DNA of 64,000 bases, from NCBI GenBank assembly GCA_963755375.1, contig CAVWKG010000016.1:248001-312000 (forward strand). The letters are read 5' to 3'. The notes beneath the pieces are model-generated. The model was not told the DNA's origin and searched no databases. It saw only the letters and a program-made list of their open reading frames with translations. Shown here piece after piece: positions 43,457 through 51,869 of this stretch. This DNA is from Bog-473 sp963755375. Its GTDB lineage: Bacteria; Actinomycetota; Acidimicrobiia; Acidimicrobiales; RAAP-2. The position numbers were made by a program, and so were the translations under genes. Numbering within the stretch: the stretch's first letter is position 1; each line of letters starts with the position of its first letter.

Positions 43457-44709
43457 CGGATCGGTCCTTTCCGTACGTCGAATGCGATCTTGACGGCCCC
43501 CCGCCGGCCGGCAGCGCCCGCGTGGGCGACGGCGTCTTCGAAGCGGGCCAGTGGGTAGGTGGCCGTCACCAGCCGGCCAGTGTGGTGCGCGGCGGCGACC
43601 TCGAAGGCCAGCGAGAAGGTCGAGATGCCGTCCTCCGCTCCGGGGTTTCGTTCTCTTCCGTAGGCGTAGGCCCCGGCCAAGCGGACCTCGCGGTGCCAGA
43701 GGGGGGCGAGGTCCACCGTCACCTTGCCCGGCATGCCGACGAGTGCCACCGTGCCCCGGGGCCGCACCATGGCCAGAGACTGCGCAATCGACTCGGGGCT
43801 GCCCACACAGTCGATCACCACATCGGCGCCACTCGAGAGTGTCGCCGTCACCCCCGACGCCCCGCCGTACGACAGCGAGCGCGAATGCCGGCGCACGGCG
43901 CGGCCCAGCTGGTCGGCGGGCAGCGCCTCGGTGCACCCCAACTCGCGGGCCAGACGCTGCTGATGGGCGTAGCGGGCCCCCACGAGCACGGCCGCGGGCG
44001 TCGGGCAGCGACCCAGGCCGACTAGGTGGGTGAGGGCTGAGGTGACGAGCAGGCCGAGCGTGCCCGCCCCCACGACCGCCACGACGTCTCCTTCGCTGAT
44101 CGGTGCGCCGAGCACGGCGTGCACCGCGCAGGCGACGGGCTCGACCGTCACCGCGTCTTCGTCGCTCAGCTCGTCTGGCACCGCATACAGCTGGCTGGAG
44201 TGCGCCACGAGGCCCGCGCTCGACCAGCCGCCGCCGGTGTCGGCGCAGAAGCCCGTCTGCAGGCCGGGGCGGATGTGGCCGAAGGCGACGTGTCCGCAGT
44301 TGCCCACGTGCCCGGCCTGGCAGGCGGGGCACGTGGGCTCGATCCCCCGGGCGGCGCACCCGAGCACCGGTTGCAGCACCACGCGGCTGCCGGTGGGGAG
44401 CAGGTCACCGTGGGCGCTCGTGGCGTCCTCGGTGAGCGTGCCGACGACTTCGTGGCCCGGCACGAAGGGAAACGAGACGATGTCCTCGAAGTAGCGCGAG
44501 CTGCGCCCGTCCAGGGTGGCAAGGTCGGACCCGCAGATCCCCGACAGGACGGGTTCGACGTGCACCCAGCCGGCGGCCGGCACTGCCGGCGCGTCCTGCT
44601 CGACCAGGCGCAGCGGACCGACGCCGGCGCCCCGGCCCGAGCCGAAGGAGGACACGACTCGGGCCGCCGCGAATCGGGCGAGCGACCGTTCGAAGAGGAG
44701 CGTGCTCAT
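43453..44709 (-). CDS. Zinc-dependent alcohol dehydrogenase family protein
   Basis: The 418-residue MDR protein has catalytic zinc ligands Cys59 (SGICGSDLATLDG) and His86-Glu87 (VPGHEVVG), the four structural-zinc cysteines at about 118, 127, 130 and 138, and the NAD(P) loop VAVVGAGTLGLLVTSAL. It resembles threonine/sorbitol dehydrogenase-like enzymes. Stop and start codons overlap both neighbours by four bases (ATGA), placing it firmly between the FAR-HAD and LarA-like genes. An alcohol-aldehyde step linked to the reductase is plausible. Confidence 0.92.
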   Translation of the reverse strand: MSTLLFERSLARFAAARVVSSFGSGRGAGVGPLRLVEQDAPAVPAAGWVHVEPVLSGICGSDLATLDGRSSRYFEDIVSFPFVPGHEVVGTLTEDATSAHGDLLPTGSRVVLQPVLGCAARGIEPTCPACQAGHVGNCGHVAFGHIRPGLQTGFCADTGGGWSSAGLVAHSSQLYAVPDELSDEDAVTVEPVACAVHAVLGAPISEGDVVAVVGAGTLGLLVTSALTHLVGLGRCPTPAAVLVGARYAHQQRLARELGCTEALPADQLGRAVRRHSRSLSYGGASGVTATLSSGADVVIDCVGSPESIAQSLAMVRPRGTVALVGMPGKVTVDLAPLWHREVRLAGAYAYGRERNPGAEDGISTFSLAFEVAAAHHTGRLVTATYPLARFEDAVAHAGAAGRRGAVKIAFDVRKGPIR

Positions 44710-47051
44710 CGGCCCATCACCGCCCTGGGCTGCTTCACGTCGAAGGGTCCCAGGGGGAGTGCGCGGTGTGACCCGCCTTCGGCCTTGGCCCAGTGCTCCA
44801 CGTGCCAACCCCGCCGCCGGGCGATGGCCGAGAGCCGGGACTCAGGGTTCACCGCCACCGGGAAGCCGACGGCTTCGAGCATGGCGAGGTCACTGGCCGA
44901 ATCGGCGTAGGCCACGGACTCCTCGAGTGAGAGCCCGTGCTGGCCTGCGTAGTCGGCCAGCACGAGTGCCCGGGCCTCGCCGATGGGCGGCAACGTGGTC
45001 AGGTGCCCGGTCAGCCTTCCGTCGCGTGACTCCATCTCCGCGCACACGATGTCGTCGAACAGCGGGCGAATGGGCTCGATGATGAAGTCGAGCGCTCCTG
45101 TGATGAGCAGCGTCCGGTGACCGGCGGCCCGGTGCGCGCGCACCCGTGCGAAGCCGTCGGGGAACGACCGGGTGAGGAGCTGCCGGTGGAAGAGCTCCCA
45201 CGAGTCGTCGCGCAATCGATCGAGGGGCGCATCCTCGAAGCGCCGGTAGAACGAACGCAGGAAGTCGCCGCGGTCGCGTCGGTCGAGCGCCAGGAGCGCG
45301 GGCGCCTGCCGAACGAGATCCGCCACGAAACGCGCCCGGCGCGCCGGCCCAAGGTGGCGGCTGGCGAGCCAGGCGTACGTGTCGACGACGTTGGAGGACA
45401 TCAGCGTGTGCTCGAGGTCGAACACGGCGAGATGCCGGTCGGGCGACAGGATGGCCCGCCGCTGCCTGTCCGGCCGTTTGTCCACCACCGAGCGGCCGGG
45501 CTTGGTGCGGACGCGAGTGTGCTCGAGCACCGAAGGAAGGTGGATCTCGTGCACGTAGTGGTCCCAATCGATGGCGCCCGGATCGAATTCGAACCGTGCA
45601 TGGTCGTCGCCGTCACCGGCCTCCCACAGCGCAATCAGGTTGTCCACCCGGTAGCGCGCGTCGGTCTCGGTGTAGGCGCCGTAGAGCTCGACGTAGCCGA
45701 GGGCGCGCTTGGCCAGTGCGTGCCGATCCTCCATCCGGGCGGCCAGCTGCGCCTGCCTGCCGCGGATCGGCAAAGCAGTGATCACCTTTTCCACGAACGT
45801 CATGGCCGCATCGGCGCGTTTGAGTTGCCGTTGGACGCGTCCTCGCCCGGGGAAGGACCACTCGGGCACGTTGATGGGTTGGCCCCGGTCGTCGTAGAGG
45901 GGGTTGCGGCTGAAGAAATCCTCCGACAGCTCGACGAGGTGCCCGTAGCGCAAGGGGTTCCGCACGCCCGACGCGACGTGGTAGACCTTCGGTCGCCCTG
46001 GCTCTGGTCCGCGCGCCGCCACGGCGAGGATGGCGGCCACCACGAGGTCCACGGGGATCACGTCGACGATGCCCTCGGGTACGCCCGGGAACTCGCGCAG
46101 CAGCCCGCGGGCATAGGACACGATGATGGGCTCCGCCATCCGGAAGCCTCGGATCCACCCAGGTCGGGGCTCGGCCAACGCGGACTCGATGATCGAAGGA
46201 CGTACCACGGTGATGGGTACTCGCCCCTCCCACTGCTCCACGAGGGCCCGCTCGCCGAGCGCCTTCGTGAAGGGATAGGCATCGGGCCACCCGAGCGAGA
46301 GCGCACGCGCGGTTCCCGCCGTCACGAGCTCGCCGCTCACCCATTCTTCGCGCAGTTTCTCCGCTTTCGTGGCAATCAGGTGATCGCCGGCGGCGCCGAT
46401 CTCCGTCCGCGCCTGCTTGGTGAAGGCGCGCAGCCTCTCGGGTTTGCGGGACTCGGCTTCCAGATCGTCGCGCAGCCGTCGCGTCGAGCTCACCTCGGCC
46501 TCCCACGGGACATCGAGCGTGAACCGGTTCTCGCTGAGCAGCTCCTCCTTGGCTTCGCCCTGATGTGTACTCGCGACGTACGCGGTCGAGACGGCGACGA
46601 GGTGGGCGGACGACCCGGTCTCGGCGATCGCGGCCGCCACCCGTGATGGTCCCAGGAGGTTGATCTCGACGGCCTGGGTCAAGGGGGCGTCGAAGGAGAC
46701 GGTGGCGGCGGAGTGGACGACCACGTCGGCTTCCGCGAGTGCGCGGCGCCCTTCGTCGCCGAGCCCCAGCCCGTCGAGGCTGACATCGCCGGGTACGGCG
46801 CGGACCCGTCGCGCCACTTCCTCGTTGAAGGCGTCTCCCAGCTCGGAGCGGAGGCGGTCGAAGCAGTCGTTCTTGATCACCTCGCGGGCGAGTCGGGCGG
46901 CGGCGTCAGCGCGGCGTCCGGGACGGACGAGCACGGTCACCTCCGCCGCGGGCACGCAGCGGACGATGCGCTCGACCAGGGCAGTGCCGAGGAAGCCGGT
47001 GGCGCCCGTGATGAAGAAGCGCTTCCCACGGAGATCCCGCTCAATGGGCAT
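44706..47051 (-). CDS. Fatty acyl-CoA reductase fused to a HAD-like domain
   Basis: The 781-residue protein has an N-terminal extended SDR (FITGATGFLGTALVERI at 13-29, catalytic Tyr259-x-x-x-Lys263 in DAYPFTKALGE) and a male-sterility-type fatty acyl reductase part to about residue 480. Then comes a HAD-IB domain from about 540 (LAVFDLEHTLMSSN, LLITGALDFIIEPI, YADSASDLAML). The first HAD motif is DxE, not DxD: Glu547 replaces the general acid/base Asp. The expected reaction is NADPH reduction of acyl-CoA to aldehyde or alcohol. ATG 47051 has no ribosome-binding site, suggesting a leaderless message. Confidence 0.9.
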   Translation of the reverse strand: MPIERDLRGKRFFITGATGFLGTALVERIVRCVPAAEVTVLVRPGRRADAAARLAREVIKNDCFDRLRSELGDAFNEEVARRVRAVPGDVSLDGLGLGDEGRRALAEADVVVHSAATVSFDAPLTQAVEINLLGPSRVAAAIAETGSSAHLVAVSTAYVASTHQGEAKEELLSENRFTLDVPWEAEVSSTRRLRDDLEAESRKPERLRAFTKQARTEIGAAGDHLIATKAEKLREEWVSGELVTAGTARALSLGWPDAYPFTKALGERALVEQWEGRVPITVVRPSIIESALAEPRPGWIRGFRMAEPIIVSYARGLLREFPGVPEGIVDVIPVDLVVAAILAVAARGPEPGRPKVYHVASGVRNPLRYGHLVELSEDFFSRNPLYDDRGQPINVPEWSFPGRGRVQRQLKRADAAMTFVEKVITALPIRGRQAQLAARMEDRHALAKRALGYVELYGAYTETDARYRVDNLIALWEAGDGDDHARFEFDPGAIDWDHYVHEIHLPSVLEHTRVRTKPGRSVVDKRPDRQRRAILSPDRHLAVFDLEHTLMSSNVVDTYAWLASRHLGPARRARFVADLVRQAPALLALDRRDRGDFLRSFYRRFEDAPLDRLRDDSWELFHRQLLTRSFPDGFARVRAHRAAGHRTLLITGALDFIIEPIRPLFDDIVCAEMESRDGRLTGHLTTLPPIGEARALVLADYAGQHGLSLEESVAYADSASDLAMLEAVGFPVAVNPESRLSAIARRRGWHVEHWAKAEGGSHRALPLGPFDVKQPRAVMGR

Positions 47052-47057
47052 CAGAAA

Positions 47058-47096
47058 TGTCTACCACCGCTCGCCGATTCTGTCTACCATTTGGTA
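47058..47096. promoter_or_regulatory. Repeated operator-like sequence between the TetR gene and the FAR operon
   Basis: TGTCTACCA occurs at 47058-47066 and again at 47081-47089, 23 bases apart. The second copy extends into an imperfect palindrome TACCA-TT-TGGTA at 47085-47096, two bases before the tetR GTG. In a 46-base divergent gap this is a likely TetR operator controlling both directions. Confidence 0.55.
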
Positions 47097-47097
47097 A

Positions 47098-47700
47098 GTG
47101 CCCAGCTCGTCGACCAAGGACCGCATCCTGGATGCCGCGCTGGCCTCGTTCGCCAGCCGGGGCTACGAAGCGACTTCGCTCGATGCGGTCGGCAAGGGGC
47201 TCGAGCTCACGAAGCAGTCCATCCTGTACTGGTTCCCTTCCAAGGACGCGCTCTTGGAAGCAGTGATCGCCCGCAGCGCGGACGATCTCTCGGTCGCGCT
47301 CGAGACGGCGCTCCGGGGAGCGGGGGTGGGCTGGGAGCGGGTTGAGGCCGTCGTACGCTCCGTGTTCCGCCTCGCCGCGCGGCAACCGGAGCTGCTCGGT
47401 TTCCTGCGCGAAGTGGGTCGGCTAGGGCCGCCGGCGGCGACCCAGATGACACTCGCTCTCGACCCGCTCGTGCAGCGAGCCTCCTCGTTCTTGGAGGCAG
47501 AGATGGACGCTGGCGCGATGCGTCGCCACGATCCACGGCTGCTGTTGTTGGCCATCTACTCCACGGTGATCGGGATGGTGACCGAGGTGGAGGTGTTGCG
47601 GGCGCTGGGTGAAGAGCCGACCGCCCGCTCGCTCGTGCGACGCCGGACCGACGCGCTCCGATTGTTGCGCTCTGCGCTTCTGATTGAGCCGGCGAACTGA
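47098..47700 (+). CDS. TetR-family transcriptional regulator
   Basis: The 200-residue protein has a TetR N-terminal HTH (RILDAALASFASRGYEATSLDAVGKGLELTKQSILYWFPSKDAL in segments) and an all-helical ligand domain. It starts with a GTG directly after the palindrome of the divergent promoter, with no ribosome-binding site, so the message may be leaderless. Position makes it the probable repressor of the FAR-ADH-LarA-PlsC operon; the ligand might be an acyl-CoA or fatty alcohol (inference). Confidence 0.92.
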   Translation: MPSSSTKDRILDAALASFASRGYEATSLDAVGKGLELTKQSILYWFPSKDALLEAVIARSADDLSVALETALRGAGVGWERVEAVVRSVFRLAARQPELLGFLREVGRLGPPAATQMTLALDPLVQRASSFLEAEMDAGAMRRHDPRLLLLAIYSTVIGMVTEVEVLRALGEEPTARSLVRRRTDALRLLRSALLIEPAN

Positions 47701-47730
47701 GCCTGTTCCATCCGGCACCGGCTGACCGCT

Positions 47731-48411
47731 TTACTCGGCCGCTTTGGGGACCTTCTTGCGCGGTGGGGCTTTGGGCGTGTAGCGCTTGCTCGCGGTCGGT
47801 GGCTTGCGGGCCCCCGGTCCGGCGGCCGTTTTGGACGTCGACCGCGCGGCTTCCTTGCGCTGCCGTCCGCGTGGGCGCGCTGCCGCTTCCCGCGCGATCG
47901 CCTTGGAATTGGTAGTGCCGTATTTGTTGAGGCGCCACGCACGCAGCATGAGCCAACCCCCGAGGAAGATGTACGCGAAACCGATGAATGTCAGGGAGAT
48001 CGTCAGGCCGAAGCCGACGAAAAAGAGAGAGAAGGCCACAAGAGTGCGCTTCCGCTTCCAAAGCCCCAGGAACCCCAAGGCGCAAAAGAGGAGGATGGCG
48101 CCGTAGAGCAAGATGGCATCTGGGCCGACCGTGATCGACGCCTGTCCGTTTTTTGTGACCTTGTGCTCGGCAAGGATGTAGGCGGGAATGGCAATACTCG
48201 TAATTGCAGCCAAGACGAGGGCTACCAGCACCCACTTGGCTTCCTTCGGGTCCAGAGTGGACATCGCGGCCTTGCGCTCGCCGGCAGGGAGGATCTCGGC
48301 GGGATCGGTCTTCACCTCGGAGCCCCCGGAGGGGCCGGATCCGGTGAAGGCACCCATGAGGCGGGCACTCCAGCTCTGCTTGCTGCTGCCGTTTCCAGCG
48401 ATGGGGGACAT
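47731..48411 (-). CDS. Polytopic membrane protein with lysine/arginine-rich tail, unknown function
   Basis: The 226-residue protein has a soluble N-terminus (about 55 residues), four membrane helices (WVLVALVLAAITSIAIPAYIL, AILLYGAILLFCALGFLGLW, TLVAFSLFFVGFGLTISLTF, IGFAYIFLGGWLML) and a very basic C-terminal tail rich in Lys, Arg, Pro and Ala. I do not recognise the family; the tail might bind nucleic acid or acidic phospholipid. ATG 48411 seems right; an in-frame ATG before STLDPKEAKW is an alternative. It stands between tetR and tRNA-Val. Confidence 0.75.
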   Translation of the reverse strand: MSPIAGNGSSKQSWSARLMGAFTGSGPSGGSEVKTDPAEILPAGERKAAMSTLDPKEAKWVLVALVLAAITSIAIPAYILAEHKVTKNGQASITVGPDAILLYGAILLFCALGFLGLWKRKRTLVAFSLFFVGFGLTISLTFIGFAYIFLGGWLMLRAWRLNKYGTTNSKAIAREAAARPRGRQRKEAARSTSKTAAGPGARKPPTASKRYTPKAPPRKKVPKAAE

Positions 48412-48511
48412 GGCAACGTCAGGGTACCGGCGCCGATGGGGCTCCCCAAATCACCCCACCGCCGCATCCGTGTTCACGCAGGCTACGGTTGTGCTCCGGC
48501 AGATCCCGTCG

Positions 48512-48585
48512 GGGCGCTTAGCTCAGCTGGTTAGAGCGCAGCCTTCACACGGCTGAGGTCGTGGGTTCGAGTCCCGCAGCGCCCA
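48512..48585 (+). tRNA. tRNA-Val (anticodon CAC)
   Basis: All four arms pair: acceptor GGGCGCT with AGCGCCC (7 bp), D stem GCTC with GAGC, anticodon stem CAGCC with GGCTG enclosing loop TTCACAC, and T stem GTGGG with CCCGC around TTCGAGT. The anticodon is CAC, reading GTG. The length is 74 bases including the discriminator A. The CCA end is not encoded (the genome continues ACCT). Confidence 0.97.
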
Positions 48586-49016
48586 CCTCAGCGCCCACCG
48601 ACGTCGGTGGTCATTCCCTCGGCTGGGGCGACCCTCAAGGGGGACAGTGCCACCCTCGACGCTATGGCGTCGGCCTCGTACGGGGTCGGGATCAAGACCG
48701 CTACTTCTTGGCCGCCGAGGGCCGCAACGCCGAAGTCCATGCCGGGGCGAGGACCTACCGGCCAGGGCAGTCGAACAACTACCGACGCCGACGCTCGTAC
48801 TACAGCTCAGCTCCAGCCGGCGACCACCCCGTCGCAGGTACCGCCGTTACTGCACGCACTACCTCACCCGAATGTTCCCTCTCCCGGCGGATTGGGGCAC
48901 TAACGGAGCCTTCGTCGGAAGTCCCAGAAAGACGGAGCAGCAGTCAGATCGCTAGTGTGGTTTACCGGACGACGAAGGTCTGGCAACCGCAGCGTCGACA
49001 CTCTGGAGGAAGCCGG
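48586..49016. other. 431-base stretch after tRNA-Val without a supported gene
   Basis: Several frames are open but none has a domain, a credible start or normal codon use. No second copy of the tRNA 3' end was found here. The ribosome-binding site of the broken VOC gene (GGAGGAA) is near 49005. The stretch may be scar sequence at the edge of the accessory region. Confidence 0.4.
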
Positions 49017-49399
49017 ATGGCACAACCCGTAGTTCATTTTGAGGCCGTCGGAAATGACCCAGCGCGACTCCGTGACTATTTCTCCCAGCTCTTCGGGTGG
49101 AGCTTTGCGGTGCCCTCCCCGGTTGCTGAGGAGGTATCCGCGCAAAACGAGTAAGGGTTCTTGGAACTCATCACCGCGGACGATGGGACAGGCATCCGCG
49201 GAGGAGTGGGAGGCGGACCGGGCTACGAGAGCCATGCTGTTTCTACATAGTTGCGCCAGACGTCGGAGTTGCCTTGCAGCGTGTTGAGGAGCTCGGAGGT
49301 ACTCGGGTGATGGGCCCCGTCGCATCTCCCAATGGACTCGTTGTCGGCCATTTCAAGGATCCTGAAGGGACTCTGATCGGAGTTGCCGGACCCGCATAG
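49017..49399 (+). pseudogene. VOC-family (glyoxalase-like) gene broken by a nonsense codon and a one-base deletion
   Basis: From ATG 49017 the reading MAQPVVHFEAVGNDPARLRDYFSQLFGW matches VOC proteins. A TAA at 49152-49154 interrupts it where a Tyr codon would be expected (NE-x-GFLELITADDGTGIRGG continues in frame). At the T-run 49240-49242 one T appears lost: the sequence HAV-ST-stop would read HAVFYIVAPDVG with one more T. The final part (GGTRVMGPVASPNGLVVGHF, then DPEGTLIGVAGPA) is intact in the shifted frame and stops at 49397-49399. The ancestral protein had about 126 residues. Confidence 0.85.
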
Positions 49400-49459
49400 C
49401 GATGCCCCATCTCCGAGGCGTTCGGGGACACCTTCTCAACTCGGCTTCGATTCGACGCC

Positions 49460-49479
49460 AGCTGCTTTGGCCAGCAGCT
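49460..49479. terminator. Small hairpin downstream of the broken VOC gene
   Basis: AGCTGCT and AGCAGCT form a perfect 7-bp stem around TTGGCC, followed by TCTTGCG. It is a weak intrinsic-terminator candidate between the VOC remnant and the membrane protein gene. Confidence 0.35.
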
Positions 49480-49527
49480 TCTTGCGAAACTGATCACAGC
49501 AAGCGAGGCGCCGTCCAGATAGCGTCA

Positions 49528-51405
49528 ATGCGAATGACTGGCTCAACGCCTGGCACACAAGAACGGCGGAATTCTTACGAGGCGCAGTCCGGCCATCACA
49601 GTGGAATTCCGGCCAAAAGCTCTCGATCAACATTGGTCAAACGTAGATGGGTGGCCGAAATTGCCTACGCCGCTCTAGTCCTCGCGGCGATAGCGCTCAT
49701 CCTTTCTCCCGTCCTGCGCCGCTCTGGTTGGCCTCTCAATGACGGTTGGACGTCACCACTCATGTTGGTGCAAATCTATGCGGCGCACCTTCGTCATCTG
49801 GACTTATTTCCCGTCTGGTCGAGCAGCGACGGAACCAGTATGGGTACCCCGATACTGCTCTACTACCAACGGACCTTCTTCTACGTCGCCGGCCTCATCT
49901 ACTTGCTGCTCGGTGGTGAACTCAAACCCGCAGTAGTCGTCACCATCGCCATCTTTCTCATGCTCGGTGCCTATGGGATGCGCTCCGCTCTCGGCGTCAT
50001 CACCAACAGCAGGTTGTTCTCGACGGTGGGTTCGCTGGGCTTCTTATTTACGAATTATGTGTTCACTGATTGGTTCGATCCGCGAGGAGATCTGGCTGAA
50101 TTCTCCGCCCTCATGATTGTTCCTTGGCTGCTCCTATGGTGCCTCATCCTGCTCAAGGATCGGCGTTTCTCGTTCATGCTTATTCCGGTGATGGTGCTGT
50201 TGGTCAATACCCACAGTGCGATCGCACTCGTATCCTTAGTCAGTCTCTTCGTCGCTTTGGGGACGTTTATCGCCATTGCTGGATTTTCTGGGCTCCGGAG
50301 TATCGCACTGCGATTAGCCATCACAGTGGCAGCAACGACATTGCTTCTGGCGCCGCTATTCCTGGCCGAATTGCGGTTCAGCAAGTTCTACGATCCTCAA
50401 ACAAAGGTCACCGCCGGCGGATTCCTGTCTACTCAACAATTCGACAGCTTCTGGTCATACTTTTACGGCGGCTTCCACCGTTGGCTAGTCCCCCCTGTGG
50501 TCCCCTTTGTGCAGATCGACTTCGCCATCTGGGTGCCGATCGCTCTTGCTTTGGTTACAGCAGGCGCGTATTGGGCGCTCAACAGACGAGAACGAGGTTC
50601 GTCCTACTTCGGACGTCTTGTGCACATGCCAATCATGGTGTTCCTGATAGGAAGCCTCCTTGTCTACCTGTTCTTACAAATGGGGATCTCTGCATCCGTG
50701 TACCGGCTTTTCCCACCTCTTCAGGTCATTTCCTTCCCGTCGGTAATGCTCTCTTTCATCACTCCTCTAGGAATCATCCTGGTGGTTGCGATTGCTGACT
50801 CCGTAAAGCGTCGATATGCGTTCAGGAGACTTTGGCGGACCCTGGCAGCCCTTTGGCTTGCTTCCTTGATCGTTCTATCGCCCATCAGGGCAAGCCTGCC
50901 CCCCAGCCCCGACGCCAGGCCAGGTCAATTCCCTTCCATGGCACTGTTCACCACACCAAAGTATGTGGATTACCAGGCGTTCAGCCTGGTGGCACAGGGC
51001 ACCGACTTACAGCCGCTCTACGGAGCCTTCCTCCCAAAGGTCTTCACGACGAGCGGAAGCGAGCTGAATAACGATATCCCGCTCTACCTAAAGCTTCACC
51101 AGCATCAAGCTGGTGCACAGTCTCTGAGCAAGGTCCCGTGCACGGTCATTGGACCGTCGCGCGCTCCGTTCGAAACGCTACAGCTCAGGTTTTCGGTGAC
51201 CTGCCGTGGACCAACTCAGTTAGCCCTGCCAATCAGCTACAACGCGTATTCAAAAGTCTATGTCGTGGAGAAAGGGGGGGCACTTCATCAGATCCCATAC
51301 TCCCGCGTTCGTACCGACCCACGAATCGTCATCGACGTCACAGGTTTCCGAAGCGCGACATTGGTAGTGCACCTGCCCACCTTGTGGGGAGTATTGATGC
51401 CATGA
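49528..51405 (+). CDS. Polytopic membrane protein, PTPS-related/GT-C-like
   Basis: The protein of about 625 residues starts with a basic segment and has roughly twelve membrane helices (first IAYAALVLAAIALILSPVL), then an exported C-terminal beta-rich domain of about 170 residues. The loop GDLAEFSALMIVPWLLLW, the Asp-rich first loop (WSSSDGTSMGTP) and the Tyr-rich LLYYQRTFFYVAGLIYLLLG resemble the 6-pyruvoyl-tetrahydropterin synthase-related membrane family (GT-C-like). The gene is clearly lower in GC than its neighbours, a sign of transfer. ATG 49528 or 49534 may be the start. A strong hairpin spans its stop codon. Confidence 0.8.
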   Translation: MRMTGSTPGTQERRNSYEAQSGHHSGIPAKSSRSTLVKRRWVAEIAYAALVLAAIALILSPVLRRSGWPLNDGWTSPLMLVQIYAAHLRHLDLFPVWSSSDGTSMGTPILLYYQRTFFYVAGLIYLLLGGELKPAVVVTIAIFLMLGAYGMRSALGVITNSRLFSTVGSLGFLFTNYVFTDWFDPRGDLAEFSALMIVPWLLLWCLILLKDRRFSFMLIPVMVLLVNTHSAIALVSLVSLFVALGTFIAIAGFSGLRSIALRLAITVAATTLLLAPLFLAELRFSKFYDPQTKVTAGGFLSTQQFDSFWSYFYGGFHRWLVPPVVPFVQIDFAIWVPIALALVTAGAYWALNRRERGSSYFGRLVHMPIMVFLIGSLLVYLFLQMGISASVYRLFPPLQVISFPSVMLSFITPLGIILVVAIADSVKRRYAFRRLWRTLAALWLASLIVLSPIRASLPPSPDARPGQFPSMALFTTPKYVDYQAFSLVAQGTDLQPLYGAFLPKVFTTSGSELNNDIPLYLKLHQHQAGAQSLSKVPCTVIGPSRAPFETLQLRFSVTCRGPTQLALPISYNAYSKVYVVEKGGALHQIPYSRVRTDPRIVIDVTGFRSATLVVHLPTLWGVLMP

Positions 51406-51422
51406 CTGGCATCAATACTCCC
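51387..51422 (+). terminator. Perfect 16-bp hairpin overlapping the stop codon of the membrane protein gene
   Basis: GGGAGTATTGATGCCA and its exact complement are separated by the tetraloop TGAC. The TGA stop (51403-51405) lies in the loop, so the last five codons form the left arm. The + strand continues CGATTTGTGG, with a short T-run. It probably terminates the gene's transcript; the reverse-complement form could work in the other direction too. Confidence 0.75.
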
Positions 51423-51869
51423 GATTTGTGGGCTCGAATGTGCGAAGCAGCAATACGTCACTCTGGGTATTCGGCGTGAGGAGACAGCGGGCCGAGGGGG
51501 TGCCCCCGTCGTGCCTGATTCGTACGGGGGCAGGGCGCCTCTCCGCCACATTTCTCCCACGCCCTCCAAAGCCTCGCCCCCGCGCCGCGGTACCCCTCCG
51601 TTTCCCGGTGGCGCCGGCTGCCTCGGGTCCCGGCCGCCTGGCGGCCCCTGCGCGGCGCTTGTGTTCCGTTTCGGCTCCGGGGCCCCTCTCTCCCCACGTT
51701 CGTGATGTGTCAGATTTTCGGTTCTTCGGATTCTGGCGGGGGTCGGGCACTTCACTGTACGACGATCGGGGCCAAGACACGCCAGCTCCCCTGGCGGCGC
51801 TGAGCAGATCACTGATCCGGTGTTCTCGAGGTCGCGGAACCAACCGGCAGCGTGGATACCCTGGTTGCG
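51423..51869. other. GC-rich 450-base stretch with hairpins and no supported gene
   Basis: From about 51480 to 51710 the DNA becomes very GC-rich, unlike the low-GC gene on its left, and is open in several frames without domain or codon-use evidence. It contains an inverted repeat TGCCCCCGT (51501-51509) / ACGGGGGCA (51524-51532). I compared it by eye with RNase P RNA, tmRNA and SRP RNA cores and saw no match. It could hold an unrecognised RNA or be decayed sequence. Confidence 0.4.

Noticed and set aside
48512..48585. tRNA-Val 3' end as a used attachment site
   Set aside because: No second copy of its 3' sequence was found in the window and no integrase gene is present; kept only as a weak possibility in the island finding.
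51480..51720. Structural RNA gene (RNase P, tmRNA or SRP RNA)
   Set aside because: Conserved core sequences of these RNAs could not be found on either strand.
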